A stretch of DNA of 64,000 nucleotides from Lentisphaerota bacterium (GTDB lineage: Bacteria; Verrucomicrobiota; Lentisphaeria; Victivallales; Victivallaceae): assembly GCA_015061805.1 (NCBI GenBank), contig SUVV01000008.1, positions 50,696 to 114,695 of the forward strand. Direction: 5' to 3'. Of this stretch, positions 42,568 to 50,870 are shown in pieces; the first letter of the stretch is position 1; each line of letters opens with the position of its first letter. The translations under genes and the position numbers were made by a program. Under the pieces are notes generated by a model. That model was not told the DNA's origin. It did no database searches and saw only the letters and a program-made list of their open reading frames with translations.

Positions 42568-43707
42568 TCAGAGTTCGGAATAGTTACCCAGGAAGACGAA
42601 TTTTTCGGTTTCGTTCCGCAGTTCACCCAACAGTTCGGCAATGCCGGGGTCGGCAACTGATGCTTCAAAGTCGAAATAGAACATGTATTCAAATTTGCGG
42701 CCGGGGATCGGACGGCTTTCCAGTTTGGTCAGGTTCAAGCCGAGCGCCGAGAATTTGGACAGCACCGAGTTGAGCGCGCCGGGCTGGTGGGAAAGCACGG
42801 CGATCAGGCTGATTTTATTGGCACCGGGGAAAATCTGCGGATGCCGGGAGATGCAGACGAAACGGGTGTAGTTGTAGTCACTGTTCTGAATGTTGCTGGA
42901 GATGATATCCAGTCCGCAGAGGTCGCGGCAGTTGCGCGAGGCGATCGCCGCTACGTCCCGGCGTCCGCTGTCGGCAGCCATCGCGGCGGCTGTGGCGGTG
43001 CTGTCGGCAACGGTGAGTTTCACGCCGTCCAGAGTCTTGAGGAATTCAGAACACTGCTTGAAAGGCTGGGGATGAGAATAGATCTCTTTGACATCTTCAA
43101 GTTTTACTCCGCGCGGAGCCAGAAGCACGCTGGATATCTGCTGGTCAATACTGCGGACGATGTGAAAATTGCCCTGCTGCATAAGTTCGTAAACTCCGTC
43201 GACCGTACCGCTGGTGGTGTTGTCGACCGGCAGTACACCGTATTCGCACAATCCGTCGGCGACCGCTTTGCAGACCCCGGAAAAGTTCTTGAAATACATG
43301 ATATCGGCTACTTTGAAAAGTTTGTCGCAGGCGATCTGGCCGTAAGTACCTTCCATACCCATGCAGGCGACAACGGCGCTTTCCGGGAATTTTGCCGGGG
43401 TGTTGGCACGGATGAGATCGAGTTCATCGCGCATGCCCAGGTCAGGGGAATTCTGTTCGCGCTGATAGGCGCGGGAGAGTTCCATCAGGGTCGTGAAAAG
43501 GTTGACGGAATATTTGCCGAGTTTATCTTCGCTGTTGTTGAAGACCCGGTGGAGGATCTCCCGTTCCCGCTTCCGGTTGAGTACGGAGGCGTGAGAAGCT
43601 TTTTTCAGTTTTGCGATTTCGGTTACGACACCCATGCGCTCATGGAACAACCGCAAGATTTCGCTGTCGATCTGATCGATCTGATCGCGGCATTTTTCGA
43701 TACTCAT
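42568..43707 (-). CDS. pheA: Bifunctional chorismate mutase / prephenate dehydratase
   Basis: A 379-residue P-protein for phenylalanine synthesis. Residues 1-90 are an AroQ-type chorismate mutase (IDQIDSEILRLFHERMGVVT, LNRKREREILHRV). The dehydratase domain starts at ACMGMEGTYGQIACDKLF and includes the substrate motif GVLPVDNTTSGTVDGVYEL. The C-terminal ACT domain has LSHQPGALNSVLSKF and LTKLESRPIPGRKFEYMFYF, the ESRP motif that binds Phe for feedback inhibition. It lies 21 bases after the DAHP synthase gene, in the same attenuated operon. Confidence 0.95.
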   Translation of the reverse strand: MSIEKCRDQIDQIDSEILRLFHERMGVVTEIAKLKKASHASVLNRKREREILHRVFNNSEDKLGKYSVNLFTTLMELSRAYQREQNSPDLGMRDELDLIRANTPAKFPESAVVACMGMEGTYGQIACDKLFKVADIMYFKNFSGVCKAVADGLCEYGVLPVDNTTSGTVDGVYELMQQGNFHIVRSIDQQISSVLLAPRGVKLEDVKEIYSHPQPFKQCSEFLKTLDGVKLTVADSTATAAAMAADSGRRDVAAIASRNCRDLCGLDIISSNIQNSDYNYTRFVCISRHPQIFPGANKISLIAVLSHQPGALNSVLSKFSALGLNLTKLESRPIPGRKFEYMFYFDFEASVADPGIAELLGELRNETEKFVFLGNYSEL

Positions 43708-43728
43708 AACTCTATTCTCCGGTATGAA

Positions 43729-44745
43729 TTATTTTATTTTGCTTGCTTTGATAAGTTCATGAAGTTTGTTCAACTCTTTGGTCAGCGAATCGAATGCTTC
43801 CATGGTCAACGATTGCGGACCATCACATTTGGCGCGCGCCGGATCGTTGTGTACTTCGATGATAAGTCCGTCGGTTCCGGCGGCGACTGCAGCGCGGGAT
43901 AGCGGAGAGACGAAACGGGACATGCCGGCGGCGTGGCTGGGATCGATGATGACCGGCAGATGGGAAAGTTCCTTTATCGCCGGAATCATGGAGATATCCA
44001 GCGTGTTGCGGGTGTAGTTTTCAAAGGTGCGGACGCCGCGTTCACAGAGGATGACGTTGTCATTGCCGTTGGCAAGGATATATTCCGCGCTCATGAGCAG
44101 TTCCTGATAGGTGGCGCTCAAGCCGCGTTTGAGCAGGATCGGTTTATCGCAGTGTCCAAGTTCCTTGAGCAGTTCAAAGTTCTGCATATTACGGGCGCCG
44201 ACCTGAATCACATCGACATCGGTAAAGAGATCAAGCTGCGAAAGATCCATGACTTCCGTCACCACCGGAAGTCCGGTTTCCTTACCCGCCTGCAGCAGAA
44301 GTTTGATACCTTCATCGCGCATACCCTGGAAACTGTAGGGGGAGGTGCGGGGTTTGAAGGCTCCGCCGCGAAGCATGGAGGCTCCGGATTTTTTTACACT
44401 GCGGGCAACGGTCATGATCTGACTTTCGCTCTCAATGGAACAGGGACCGGCAATAATGCAGAGACTTCCATCGCCGACCGGAACTCCGCCGACATTGATG
44501 ACCGTGTCCATCGGATGAAATTTACGGTTGGCACTTTTGAACGGTTCCTGGATCCGGCGGACATCTTCGACAATTTCCAGCTGCTTGATCATGTCGATAT
44601 CGATACGGACGGTATCGCCGACCAGTCCGAGGATGGTCTGATGGGCGCCTTCGCTCTGATGGACATGAACATTTTGAGTTTCGACCCAGCGCTTGAGCGC
44701 ATCGAGCTGCCGTTTATCGGCATTGTCTTTCAGGATGATAATCAT
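43729..44745 (-). CDS. aroF: 3-Deoxy-7-phosphoheptulonate (DAHP) synthase, type I-beta
   Basis: A 338-residue enzyme that condenses PEP and erythrose-4-phosphate, the first step of aromatic amino acid synthesis. The N-terminal ferredoxin-like regulatory domain (about 1-70) is of the Thermotoga type. The barrel has IIAGPCSIESESQ, LRGGAFKPRTSPYSFQG, ILLKRGLSATYQE, ILCERGVRTFENYTRNTLDI, PVIIDPSHAAG and GLIIEVHNDPARAKCDGPQS, all family hallmarks. Upstream lies a Phe/Tyr-rich leader peptide and attenuator. pheA follows. Confidence 0.95.
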   Translation of the reverse strand: MIIILKDNADKRQLDALKRWVETQNVHVHQSEGAHQTILGLVGDTVRIDIDMIKQLEIVEDVRRIQEPFKSANRKFHPMDTVINVGGVPVGDGSLCIIAGPCSIESESQIMTVARSVKKSGASMLRGGAFKPRTSPYSFQGMRDEGIKLLLQAGKETGLPVVTEVMDLSQLDLFTDVDVIQVGARNMQNFELLKELGHCDKPILLKRGLSATYQELLMSAEYILANGNDNVILCERGVRTFENYTRNTLDISMIPAIKELSHLPVIIDPSHAAGMSRFVSPLSRAAVAAGTDGLIIEVHNDPARAKCDGPQSLTMEAFDSLTKELNKLHELIKASKIK

Positions 44746-44781
44746 TTTGCATTCTCCGTATTTTTAATTTGATATTTTGTT

Positions 44782-44823
44782 AAAAAAAAACTCCGCAACG
44801 TTTATTTTCGTTACGGAGTTTGC
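44782..44823 (-). promoter_or_regulatory. Attenuator: terminator with competing antiterminator
   Basis: On the minus strand an 11-bp stem (44819-44809 with 44800-44790) is followed by nine T: a strong terminator before aroF. GCAAACTCC (44823-44815), which includes its 5' arm, can instead pair over all 9 bases with GGGGTTTGC (44868-44860) inside the leader peptide codons, with CAATG/CATTG extending that alternative stem. Together with the leader peptide this is a classical amino-acid attenuation layout. Confidence 0.88.
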
Positions 44824-44844
44824 AATCCAATGTAGTTTTGAATT

Positions 44845-44928
44845 TCAAATCATTGCACGGCAAACCCCGCCTCTAAAGTAATAATAGAAGCTGATAAAGT
44901 TAAAAAATTTGCCAATAAACAACGACAT
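44845..44928 (-). CDS. Phe/Tyr-rich leader peptide of the aroF-pheA operon
   Basis: A 27-codon frame that starts at an ATG with AAAAGGA upstream. It carries Phe at residues 4, 8, 9, 11, 14 and 18 and Tyr at 15, 16 and 17, with the run FYYYF (14-18), and no Trp. Codons 21-23 (GGG GTT TGC) are the proximal arm of the antiterminator. Ribosomes stalled at FYYYF when charged tRNA-Phe or tRNA-Tyr is scarce would leave this arm free and block the terminator. When translation runs on to the stop the terminator forms. The composition, position and pairing make a chance frame unlikely. The window has a single aroF and pheA, so both amino acids would be sensed. Confidence 0.88.
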   Translation of the reverse strand: MSLFIGKFFNFISFYYYFRGGVCRAMI

Positions 44929-44959
44929 TGTATGAATCCTTTTTTTGTTCACAACACCT

Positions 44960-44987
44960 AATATAACGCTGAAAAATAATTTGTCAA
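44960..44987 (-). promoter_or_regulatory. Promoter of the aroF-pheA leader
   Basis: Minus strand TTGACA (44987-44982), 16 bases, TATATT (44965-44960), about 30 bases before the leader peptide. Confidence 0.75.
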
Positions 44988-45021
44988 GAGAGAATTTTGA
45001 TTTTTTTCGCAAGAATGCGCG

Positions 45022-45060
45022 AAAAAAAATCAGCGCACATTGAGTGTTTTCAACGTGCGC
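45022..45060 (-). terminator. Terminator of the MFS-deacetylase unit
   Basis: TCAACGTGCGC (45050-45060) pairs with GCGCACATTGA (45033-45043); the minus strand then runs into eight T. Confidence 0.8.
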
Positions 45061-45082
45061 CGTTTGGGGTATCCTTGATAAG

Positions 45083-46012
45083 TTATTTCACTTCAAGTGT
45101 TTTGCCGGGGGCGATGCTTTTCTGCTTGCCGTTGCAAAGAAAATAGATTGTCCGGTCGGAGTTGTTGGTCAACTTTCTGCCGTCTCCGGAAAATGCAAGT
45201 TTCCGGCTCGCGTTGACATAGAGCGCGATATCACCCATGGTGGCATACCAGATATCCGGTTTGTTTGCCAGTTTTTTGCAGATGTTTTCAATCACATACC
45301 AACTTGCCTTGATCGGTTTGCCGGTCTTTTTGTTGACGTAAGCGCGGAATTCGTAACTGTGTCCCCAGATGATAAGTACCGACATCTTTTCCGCTTTGCT
45401 GTCGAGGAATTTTTGGGCAGCGTCACTGGCGTAGTTGTGGTGACAGTAGGGATGCCACCGGAGGAAATCCTGCGGCAGATCAAAGTTCCCTGCCTTCTTG
45501 CAGGTTCGGGCGTAGACCAATTTGTGTTTTGCCAGAGCCTCATAGATCCGGGTCGGAGCTTTTTTACTGGTGTGGCGGCCGTAGGGGTAGGCAAATCCCG
45601 GAGGCGAATTGCCGAGAACTTTGGCGATCTCTTCCTGATTGCGCCCGATCTCCTCATTGAGAGACCTGTCGCCAAGCAGAGTCATCGTCCGGTGCAGATA
45701 GCCGTGAGAAGCGACTTCATGATTTTTATACAGGGTTTTGATTTCCGGAACCTGAATGAAGCGTTCCGGTTTTTTAACTGCTTTGCCGAGGCTGACATTA
45801 AAGGTGGCTTTGATGTTGTAACGGTCAAAGATTTTGATCAATTCGCGGTCTTCGATGACGCCGTCATCGTAACTGAAAGACAACGCTTTGAGTTTCCAGT
45901 CCGGGTAGGTCACCGTGATTTTCGGCGGCTGTGCCGGAGCCTTGTTCACATGACAGCATGCGGTTATGGCAAAGAGAGGGATGAAGGCCAGAGAAAGAAG
46001 ATGTTTTTTCAT
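45083..46012 (-). CDS. Polysaccharide deacetylase family lipoprotein
   Basis: A 309-residue protein of the NodB-like (CE4) fold. The signal MKKHLLSLAFIPLFAITAC has a lipobox with Cys19. The metal and catalytic motif is SFSYDDGVIEDRELI (usual TFDDG), and EVASHGYLHRTMTLL gives the H-x4-H type second motif; GFAYPYGRHTSK and LIIWGHSYEF are the later family segments. The role is likely removal of N- or O-acetyl groups from a glycan in the periplasm. It is 19 bases downstream of the MFS gene. Confidence 0.85.
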   Translation of the reverse strand: MKKHLLSLAFIPLFAITACCHVNKAPAQPPKITVTYPDWKLKALSFSYDDGVIEDRELIKIFDRYNIKATFNVSLGKAVKKPERFIQVPEIKTLYKNHEVASHGYLHRTMTLLGDRSLNEEIGRNQEEIAKVLGNSPPGFAYPYGRHTSKKAPTRIYEALAKHKLVYARTCKKAGNFDLPQDFLRWHPYCHHNYASDAAQKFLDSKAEKMSVLIIWGHSYEFRAYVNKKTGKPIKASWYVIENICKKLANKPDIWYATMGDIALYVNASRKLAFSGDGRKLTNNSDRTIYFLCNGKQKSIAPGKTLEVK

Positions 46013-46031
46013 GATCGATTACTCCATTGGT

Positions 46032-47294
46032 TCAAATTTCCAGTTTCTTACCTTTATTTTCCGGATTGGAAAAATATTCTTTCCGGATGGCGAGCACCAT
46101 CGGGATCATCAGCGGGATCATTATGAGCAGGATCAATGCCGCAGCCATGTAAACTCCGCGGACATCCGTAAAGAGAAACAGAGAGCCGCCGAGCAGAGAA
46201 CAGACGATGCCGCCTGCGGTATTCAAACTGCCCGACCAGCCGAAGTAAGTGCCCCGGAGTTCCGGACGGGTGAGTTTGGTCAGCATCAACTGGAGAACCG
46301 GTTTGATGCCGCCGCCTGCGAATGCCGCAAAAAATTTAGTGACGATCAGCATTGCTATATCAAATGAATATGCCATCGCCGCAGTAAATACACCTCCGAC
46401 GATCAGCAGCGGCAGCAGGAGTTTGCGCGGAGCAAATCGGTCACAGAGCCAGCCGAGGCACAAGCCGGAGAGAAATCCGCCGACCGAAGAAGCCGAACTC
46501 ACTATACCTGTCCAGAAGGCAGCACCTTTTAATCCATGGACCTCTTTTACCAGCATTGCCATATACGGCTGTATCAACCGGGTGGAAATCCCGATCAGCA
46601 GAAACATTACCATCATCCACAGAACTGCCGGAGTCGCCACGTCTTTGAACTTGAATTTGTTGGTTTGGCGCTGTTTTTTAGCAAGCGCAACACTGAAATC
46701 ATCCTTCGCAAATATATGCACCAGAAGTGCGCTTACCATGTAGATCGCACCACAGGACAAAAATCCTGTCGTATATCCGAAGCGGTCAACAATAATACCG
46801 CCCAGCAGGTAACCCAGCATATTTCCGCTGGATACTCCGGTACTCAACACGCCGAGGACGAAGCCGTGTTTTTCTTTCGGAGTGGTGGCGATCAGCAGCG
46901 TTTGCGCCGGATTGACGGTTCCGGAGAAAAAGGAACAGACAAAGCGGATCGATGCCAGCACCCAGAAGTTGGGAGCGAATGCCAGCATCGGATAAAAGAT
47001 CGCGGCGGCGTAACTTGCGCGCAGCAGCATGATTTTACGTCCGAAGCGGTCAGCGAGAATTCCCCAGACGCTGGTGGCAACGCACAAACTCAACATGGAA
47101 GCCAGATAGTATATGGAGGTGTATATACCTACGAGCTTATCATTCTCAATGTGCAGATTTTCCTTGAGCAGCAGCGGGATAAAGGGCATACAGCAACCGA
47201 AGCCGACCATGGCGAGGAACTGTGAAAGCCAGATTACAAAGAGATTTTTTTTCCAGTTTACCGCCGGAGGCGGCACAAGTTGAACTGAATCCAT
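46032..47294 (-). CDS. Major facilitator superfamily transporter
   Basis: A 420-residue 12-helix MFS protein. The loop between helices 2 and 3 carries GILADRFGRKIMLLRASYAA, the MFS signature, and the mirror loop in the second half is GWLCDRFAPRKLLLPLLIVG. A GTG four codons upstream is possible, but the ATG at 47294 is preferred; neither has a strong ribosome site. Drug or sugar efflux is typical of this subgroup. The following gene is a polysaccharide deacetylase. Confidence 0.85.
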   Translation of the reverse strand: MDSVQLVPPPAVNWKKNLFVIWLSQFLAMVGFGCCMPFIPLLLKENLHIENDKLVGIYTSIYYLASMLSLCVATSVWGILADRFGRKIMLLRASYAAAIFYPMLAFAPNFWVLASIRFVCSFFSGTVNPAQTLLIATTPKEKHGFVLGVLSTGVSSGNMLGYLLGGIIVDRFGYTTGFLSCGAIYMVSALLVHIFAKDDFSVALAKKQRQTNKFKFKDVATPAVLWMMVMFLLIGISTRLIQPYMAMLVKEVHGLKGAAFWTGIVSSASSVGGFLSGLCLGWLCDRFAPRKLLLPLLIVGGVFTAAMAYSFDIAMLIVTKFFAAFAGGGIKPVLQLMLTKLTRPELRGTYFGWSGSLNTAGGIVCSLLGGSLFLFTDVRGVYMAAALILLIMIPLMIPMVLAIRKEYFSNPENKGKKLEI

Positions 47295-47339
47295 TTTTTT
47301 GAACACCAGAGTTTGAGTTTATTAAGTTGTTTAATCTAA

Positions 47340-47368
47340 AATATATCTCCGGATTACCGGAATTTCAA
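47340..47368 (-). promoter_or_regulatory. Promoter of the MFS-deacetylase unit
   Basis: Minus strand CTTGAAA with the -35 at 47368-47363, 17 bases, TATATT at 47345-47340. It sits directly after the terminator of the preceding unit. Confidence 0.7.
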
Positions 47369-47370
47369 GC

Positions 47371-47404
47371 AAAACAGCGGCATATCCGCTGAATATGCCG
47401 CTGT
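47371..47404 (-). terminator. Terminator of the yicC-cysE-yggS unit
   Basis: A perfect 12-bp stem (ACAGCGGCATAT at 47374-47385 with 47393-47404), then TTTT on the minus strand. Confidence 0.8.
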
Positions 47405-47416
47405 CGGGATCTCTTC

Positions 47417-48103
47417 TTATACTGCACCCTCAAAGATGCGGGTGCCGACCCGGACGATGGAAGCTCCGCAGGCGATGGCGACCGGGAAATCTCCGCTCAT
47501 TCCCATCGACAATTCCGGCAGTTCGATGTTGAAGCGTTTTTCGCAATCCTGCTTCAATCCGGCGAGGGTCGAAAAAATCTCATTCAGAAAATCATCGTCG
47601 GCATCGATCGGTGCCATGGTCATCAGACCTTTCCATACTGCCGAGGTGCATTTGACCGCTTCGGCTGCCGCCTCCGGGAGTTCATCCGGGCGCAAGCCGC
47701 CTTTGGAGGCTTCTCCTGAAACATTGACTTCCAGCAGAAACTCCGGCGTTTTGCCCTCTTCTCCGGCGATGCGGTCGAGGCGGCTGATCTGATCGACCGC
47801 TGATACCGAGTGGATGAATTGGGCATTCTGAACGATTTTGCGGATCTTATTGGACTGGATGGGACCGATAAAGTGCCACTTGATATCCTTGGGAAGTGCG
47901 GCGACTTTGCCGGAGAGTTCCGGGACCCGGTTTTCGGCGAATTCCCGGACGTTGCACTCATCGTAGAGTTCCTGCAGAAGTTCTGTCGGCATGGTTTTGC
48001 TGACAACCAGCAGTTTGACTTCGTCCGCGTTGCGGCCGCATTTTTCCGAAACTTGTCTGACTGCCGAAAGGACATTACGGTAATTGTTGGGAACCAGACT
48101 CAT
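47417..48103 (-). CDS. YggS-family PLP homeostasis protein
   Basis: A 228-residue pyridoxal-phosphate binding protein of the PLPBP/YggS family, which buffers PLP and affects amino and keto acid balance. The PLP lysine is in VKLLVVSKTMPTELLQEL, followed by REFAENRVPEL and DIKWHFIGPIQSNKIRKIV (the family's WHFIG-LQ-NK motif). ELSMGMSGDFPVAIACGASI and VRVGTRIFE form the phosphate site. A GTG two codons upstream overlaps the cysE stop; the ATG at 48103 is used. Confidence 0.92.
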   Translation of the reverse strand: MSLVPNNYRNVLSAVRQVSEKCGRNADEVKLLVVSKTMPTELLQELYDECNVREFAENRVPELSGKVAALPKDIKWHFIGPIQSNKIRKIVQNAQFIHSVSAVDQISRLDRIAGEEGKTPEFLLEVNVSGEASKGGLRPDELPEAAAEAVKCTSAVWKGLMTMAPIDADDDFLNEIFSTLAGLKQDCEKRFNIELPELSMGMSGDFPVAIACGASIVRVGTRIFEGAV

Positions 48104-48105
48104 AT

Positions 48106-49011
48106 TCACTTATTTCCGTTGAGTGATTTTTTCCGGTGTTCCGGGGGCAGGGCGGTGATCTTGGTGCCCGGAGGAAGACTTTCGGTGAGCCAGACGTTGC
48201 CGCCGACGACGGAATCATCGCCGATGGTGATGTCGCCCAGAACCGATGCTCCGGAATAGATCGTGACATTGCTGCCGATCGTCGGATGGCGGCGCAGACC
48301 TTTGATCAGTATACCGCAGGCATTTTTCGGGAAACTGACCGCTCCGAGAGTGACTCCCTGATAGATGCGGACATTATCTCCGATAACGGCGGTTTCGCCG
48401 ATCACGACACCGGTGCCGTGGTCGATGAAAATCCCCTTGCCCAGCGTGGCGCCGGGATGGATGTCGATACCGGTTTCGCTGTGGGCATATTCGGTCATCA
48501 TCCGCGGGATAAGCGGGACGTCCGCGCAGAAAAGCACATGTGCCAGACGCTGGATGGCGATCGCCCGGATGCCGGGATAACTCAAAATGACTTCGTCATA
48601 ACTGTGGGCGGCGGGGTCGCCGTTATAGGCGGCTTCGACATCGGCGAGCAGGACTTCGCGCAAATTGGGGAGGGATTCGAGGAGTTTTAATGCGAGGGTG
48701 TCGCTATGCGAGGAACACTCCTGCATGCACTCCGCGCATTCATCGCCCTTGACCCGGCGCATGGCGCGTCCGATCTGGTCGGAAAGTTTCCGCAATACAT
48801 CGCCCAGCAGGATCCGGGTCGATGGGTAACTGCCAGCCCGTTCAAAACCGGGGAAAAGCACTTCGAGGAGCCGTTCGGTCACATCGATCACTTCCTCCCG
48901 GCAGGGCATGGTATCATCGGCGGCATCATTTATGCCGAGATTTTTTTCATAACTGGCGGCGAGCGCCTGACTGATACGGTCGAGGGCATCGTTTTTTTCG
49001 CGTCGGTTCAT
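48106..49011 (-). CDS. cysE: Serine O-acetyltransferase, long form
   Basis: A 301-residue enzyme that makes O-acetylserine for cysteine synthesis. The N-terminal helical region is longer than in the short CysE type and contains a cysteine cluster (ECAECMQEC-like). The left-handed beta-helix has hexapeptide repeats: IDIHPGATLGKGIFIDHGTG, VVIGETAVIGDNVRIYQGVT and LG, with the catalytic His in DHGTG. RRHPTIGSNVTIYSGASVLG continues the helix. It is part of a lipoprotein-yicC-cysE-yggS series on the minus strand. Confidence 0.93.
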   Translation of the reverse strand: MNRREKNDALDRISQALAASYEKNLGINDAADDTMPCREEVIDVTERLLEVLFPGFERAGSYPSTRILLGDVLRKLSDQIGRAMRRVKGDECAECMQECSSHSDTLALKLLESLPNLREVLLADVEAAYNGDPAAHSYDEVILSYPGIRAIAIQRLAHVLFCADVPLIPRMMTEYAHSETGIDIHPGATLGKGIFIDHGTGVVIGETAVIGDNVRIYQGVTLGAVSFPKNACGILIKGLRRHPTIGSNVTIYSGASVLGDITIGDDSVVGGNVWLTESLPPGTKITALPPEHRKKSLNGNK

Positions 49012-49034
49012 AATGTATTCACCATATTTTAAAA

Positions 49035-49913
49035 TTATTCGATATTCTGGATCTGCTCGCGTATTTTTTCCGCTTCTGCTTTGAAGTCAACCACCTTCCG
49101 GGAAACTCCTCCGGCGAATGCTTTGTTGCCGAGCGTGGTGATTTCGCGGAAAAGTTCCTGCATGAGAAAATCCATACTGCGTCCGACCGGGATATCGGAA
49201 TCGAGGAATTTGCGGAACTGTTCAAAGTGACTGCTCAAACGGGTGAGTTCTTCGGTGACATCGCCGCGGTCAACATAAAAGAGTACTTCGCGCAGCAACG
49301 CCGGATCATCGGCATCGATCGGAAATTTTTCTGCGGAAAAGCGGGAAAGCAGTTTCTGTTTGACCAGATCGGGCTGAATCGAGGTCATCTGGTGGAGTTC
49401 GCTGTGAAGCATCTCCAGAGTTTTCAGACGGTTTTCCAGATCGATCCGGAGATTGGCTCCTTCGGCAAGGCGCATTTTCTGATAATTTTCTCCGGCGGCG
49501 TTCAGTGCCTGTTCAAAGCATGCTGCCGTCTCTTCCGAATCGCAATCCACCGGACAATTCTGCAGAACTCCGGGAAGTCCCATGAGCTGTTCCACATTGA
49601 CGTTGTCATTGAGTCCGGCGCGCTGACGGGCGCTTTTGGCTTCCGCGATCAGCATGTCCAACTGGGACCGATTGACTCCTCCGGCATTGTCTTTGGCTGA
49701 GTTGCCGATGGTTATTCTCACTTGAATCGCGCCGCGGGATACCAGTTGGGAAACGATCTTTCTGCCGGAATTTTCCAGCGCCGCCAACTCCTGCGGGATG
49801 GCGAAGCGGATCTCAAGCTGTTTGCGGTTGACGGAAGAGATTTCCGCCTGAATTGTTCTGCCGTCGGCAAAAGCAGCTTCTCCTTTGCCGAAGCCGGTCA
49901 TACTGTATAACAT
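49035..49913 (-). CDS. yicC: YicC-family endoribonuclease
   Basis: A 292-residue protein of the YicC family, recently shown elsewhere to act as an endoribonuclease. The N-terminus MLYSMTGFGKGEAAFADGRT and SSVNRKQLEIRFAIP are diagnostic. The C-terminal domain (DUF1732) has GRSMDFLMQELFREITTLGN and KVVDFKAEAEKIREQIQNIE. Length matches the family. It starts 12 bases after the preceding lipoprotein gene and precedes cysE by 23 bases. Confidence 0.93.
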   Translation of the reverse strand: MLYSMTGFGKGEAAFADGRTIQAEISSVNRKQLEIRFAIPQELAALENSGRKIVSQLVSRGAIQVRITIGNSAKDNAGGVNRSQLDMLIAEAKSARQRAGLNDNVNVEQLMGLPGVLQNCPVDCDSEETAACFEQALNAAGENYQKMRLAEGANLRIDLENRLKTLEMLHSELHQMTSIQPDLVKQKLLSRFSAEKFPIDADDPALLREVLFYVDRGDVTEELTRLSSHFEQFRKFLDSDIPVGRSMDFLMQELFREITTLGNKAFAGGVSRKVVDFKAEAEKIREQIQNIE

Positions 49914-49925
49914 GGATATCTCTCC

Positions 49926-50723
49926 TTATTTTTTGGTTTTTTCCGCCGCTGCCGGAACGGTCAGATCAGGAAGCACTTCATGCTGCTGTGCCGGAGTGAG
50001 GACGGTTCGTCTGGTGCGGGCGGTCAATTCACTGTTTTCGATGATCCCGGCGCGTTCGATCTGCCATGCACTCAGATCCGGCATGCCGCGGCCGCAGAAA
50101 AAGAGTGATTTGCCGTTACCGATCTCCCAGGCGAGTGTCAACTGGAGTTTTTTGGCAAGAGCCGCTTCAAAGGCCTTGCGTTCTTCCGGATCATCCGGCT
50201 TTTTGATCTCAATCTTGAAATCGGTCAGCAACAGCGCCGGGGAGGTGAAGCGGACATGATTCATCTGTTTGACCGAGAGTTGATCAAAGAGATTATTCTG
50301 TGCATATCCCCGCGCGGTATTGGCAACGCCTGCCAGCGGCTCGGGATGCGTGGCGTAATTTTTACGGAGCAGGCGTTCCGGATACCAGTTCGACATTCTG
50401 CCGTTGGAGACTCCGAAGACCATGTAGACCCCTTTTTTGCCGGGGATCTGCCAGGTGACACAGATCTGCCGCTGCTCGGCGCCGAGGCGTTCAGAACTGC
50501 CGAGTCCGCCGGAACCGAGAACATGACTGTGGAGCAGTACCGGGTCGGAATAACGTACAAATTCTCTCTGTTTCCAATCCAGATCATCGGCTTTTTCCAG
50601 AATATATTTCCGTGCCTTTTCGACAGCGAGGTTCTGATAGTAGATATCGGAACGGCAGCCGCAAAGCAGTAACACAAACGCAAAAAATGCAAAGGGGACA
50701 ACTTTCCCTTTGAAGTATTTCAT
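49926..50723 (-). CDS. Lipoprotein of unknown function, 265 aa
   Basis: A predicted lipoprotein: MKYFKGKVVPFAFFAFVLLL ends in CGC, with Cys22 or Cys23 the likely lipidation site. AAGGAAAT lies 9 bases before the ATG at 50723, which excludes the longer upstream reading. The mature part is mixed alpha/beta with a central ICVTWQIPGKKGVYMVFGVS and a similar LTLAWEIGNGKSLFFCGRG, suggesting two related halves. No family is recognised. It is first in the unit with yicC, cysE and yggS; its function does not follow from them. Confidence 0.7.
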   Translation of the reverse strand: MKYFKGKVVPFAFFAFVLLLCGCRSDIYYQNLAVEKARKYILEKADDLDWKQREFVRYSDPVLLHSHVLGSGGLGSSERLGAEQRQICVTWQIPGKKGVYMVFGVSNGRMSNWYPERLLRKNYATHPEPLAGVANTARGYAQNNLFDQLSVKQMNHVRFTSPALLLTDFKIEIKKPDDPEERKAFEAALAKKLQLTLAWEIGNGKSLFFCGRGMPDLSAWQIERAGIIENSELTARTRRTVLTPAQQHEVLPDLTVPAAAEKTKK

Positions 50724-50821
50724 GTCGATTTCCTTTCTCAGTATAACACTTTTTCCCAGATACATAAAATATGTCCGGTATTAAAAATACTGCAACTGTG
50801 CAAAAACTTCAATCCTTTTGA

Positions 50822-50849
50822 TTGAATTTCAGCAAAAAAACGTTATTTT
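50822..50849 (+). promoter_or_regulatory. Putative promoter of the nadD operon
   Basis: TTGAAT, 16 bases, TATTTT; about 20 bases before the GTG start. Confidence 0.5.
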
Positions 50850-50870
50850 ATATAGATGCAGGAGGTTTTT

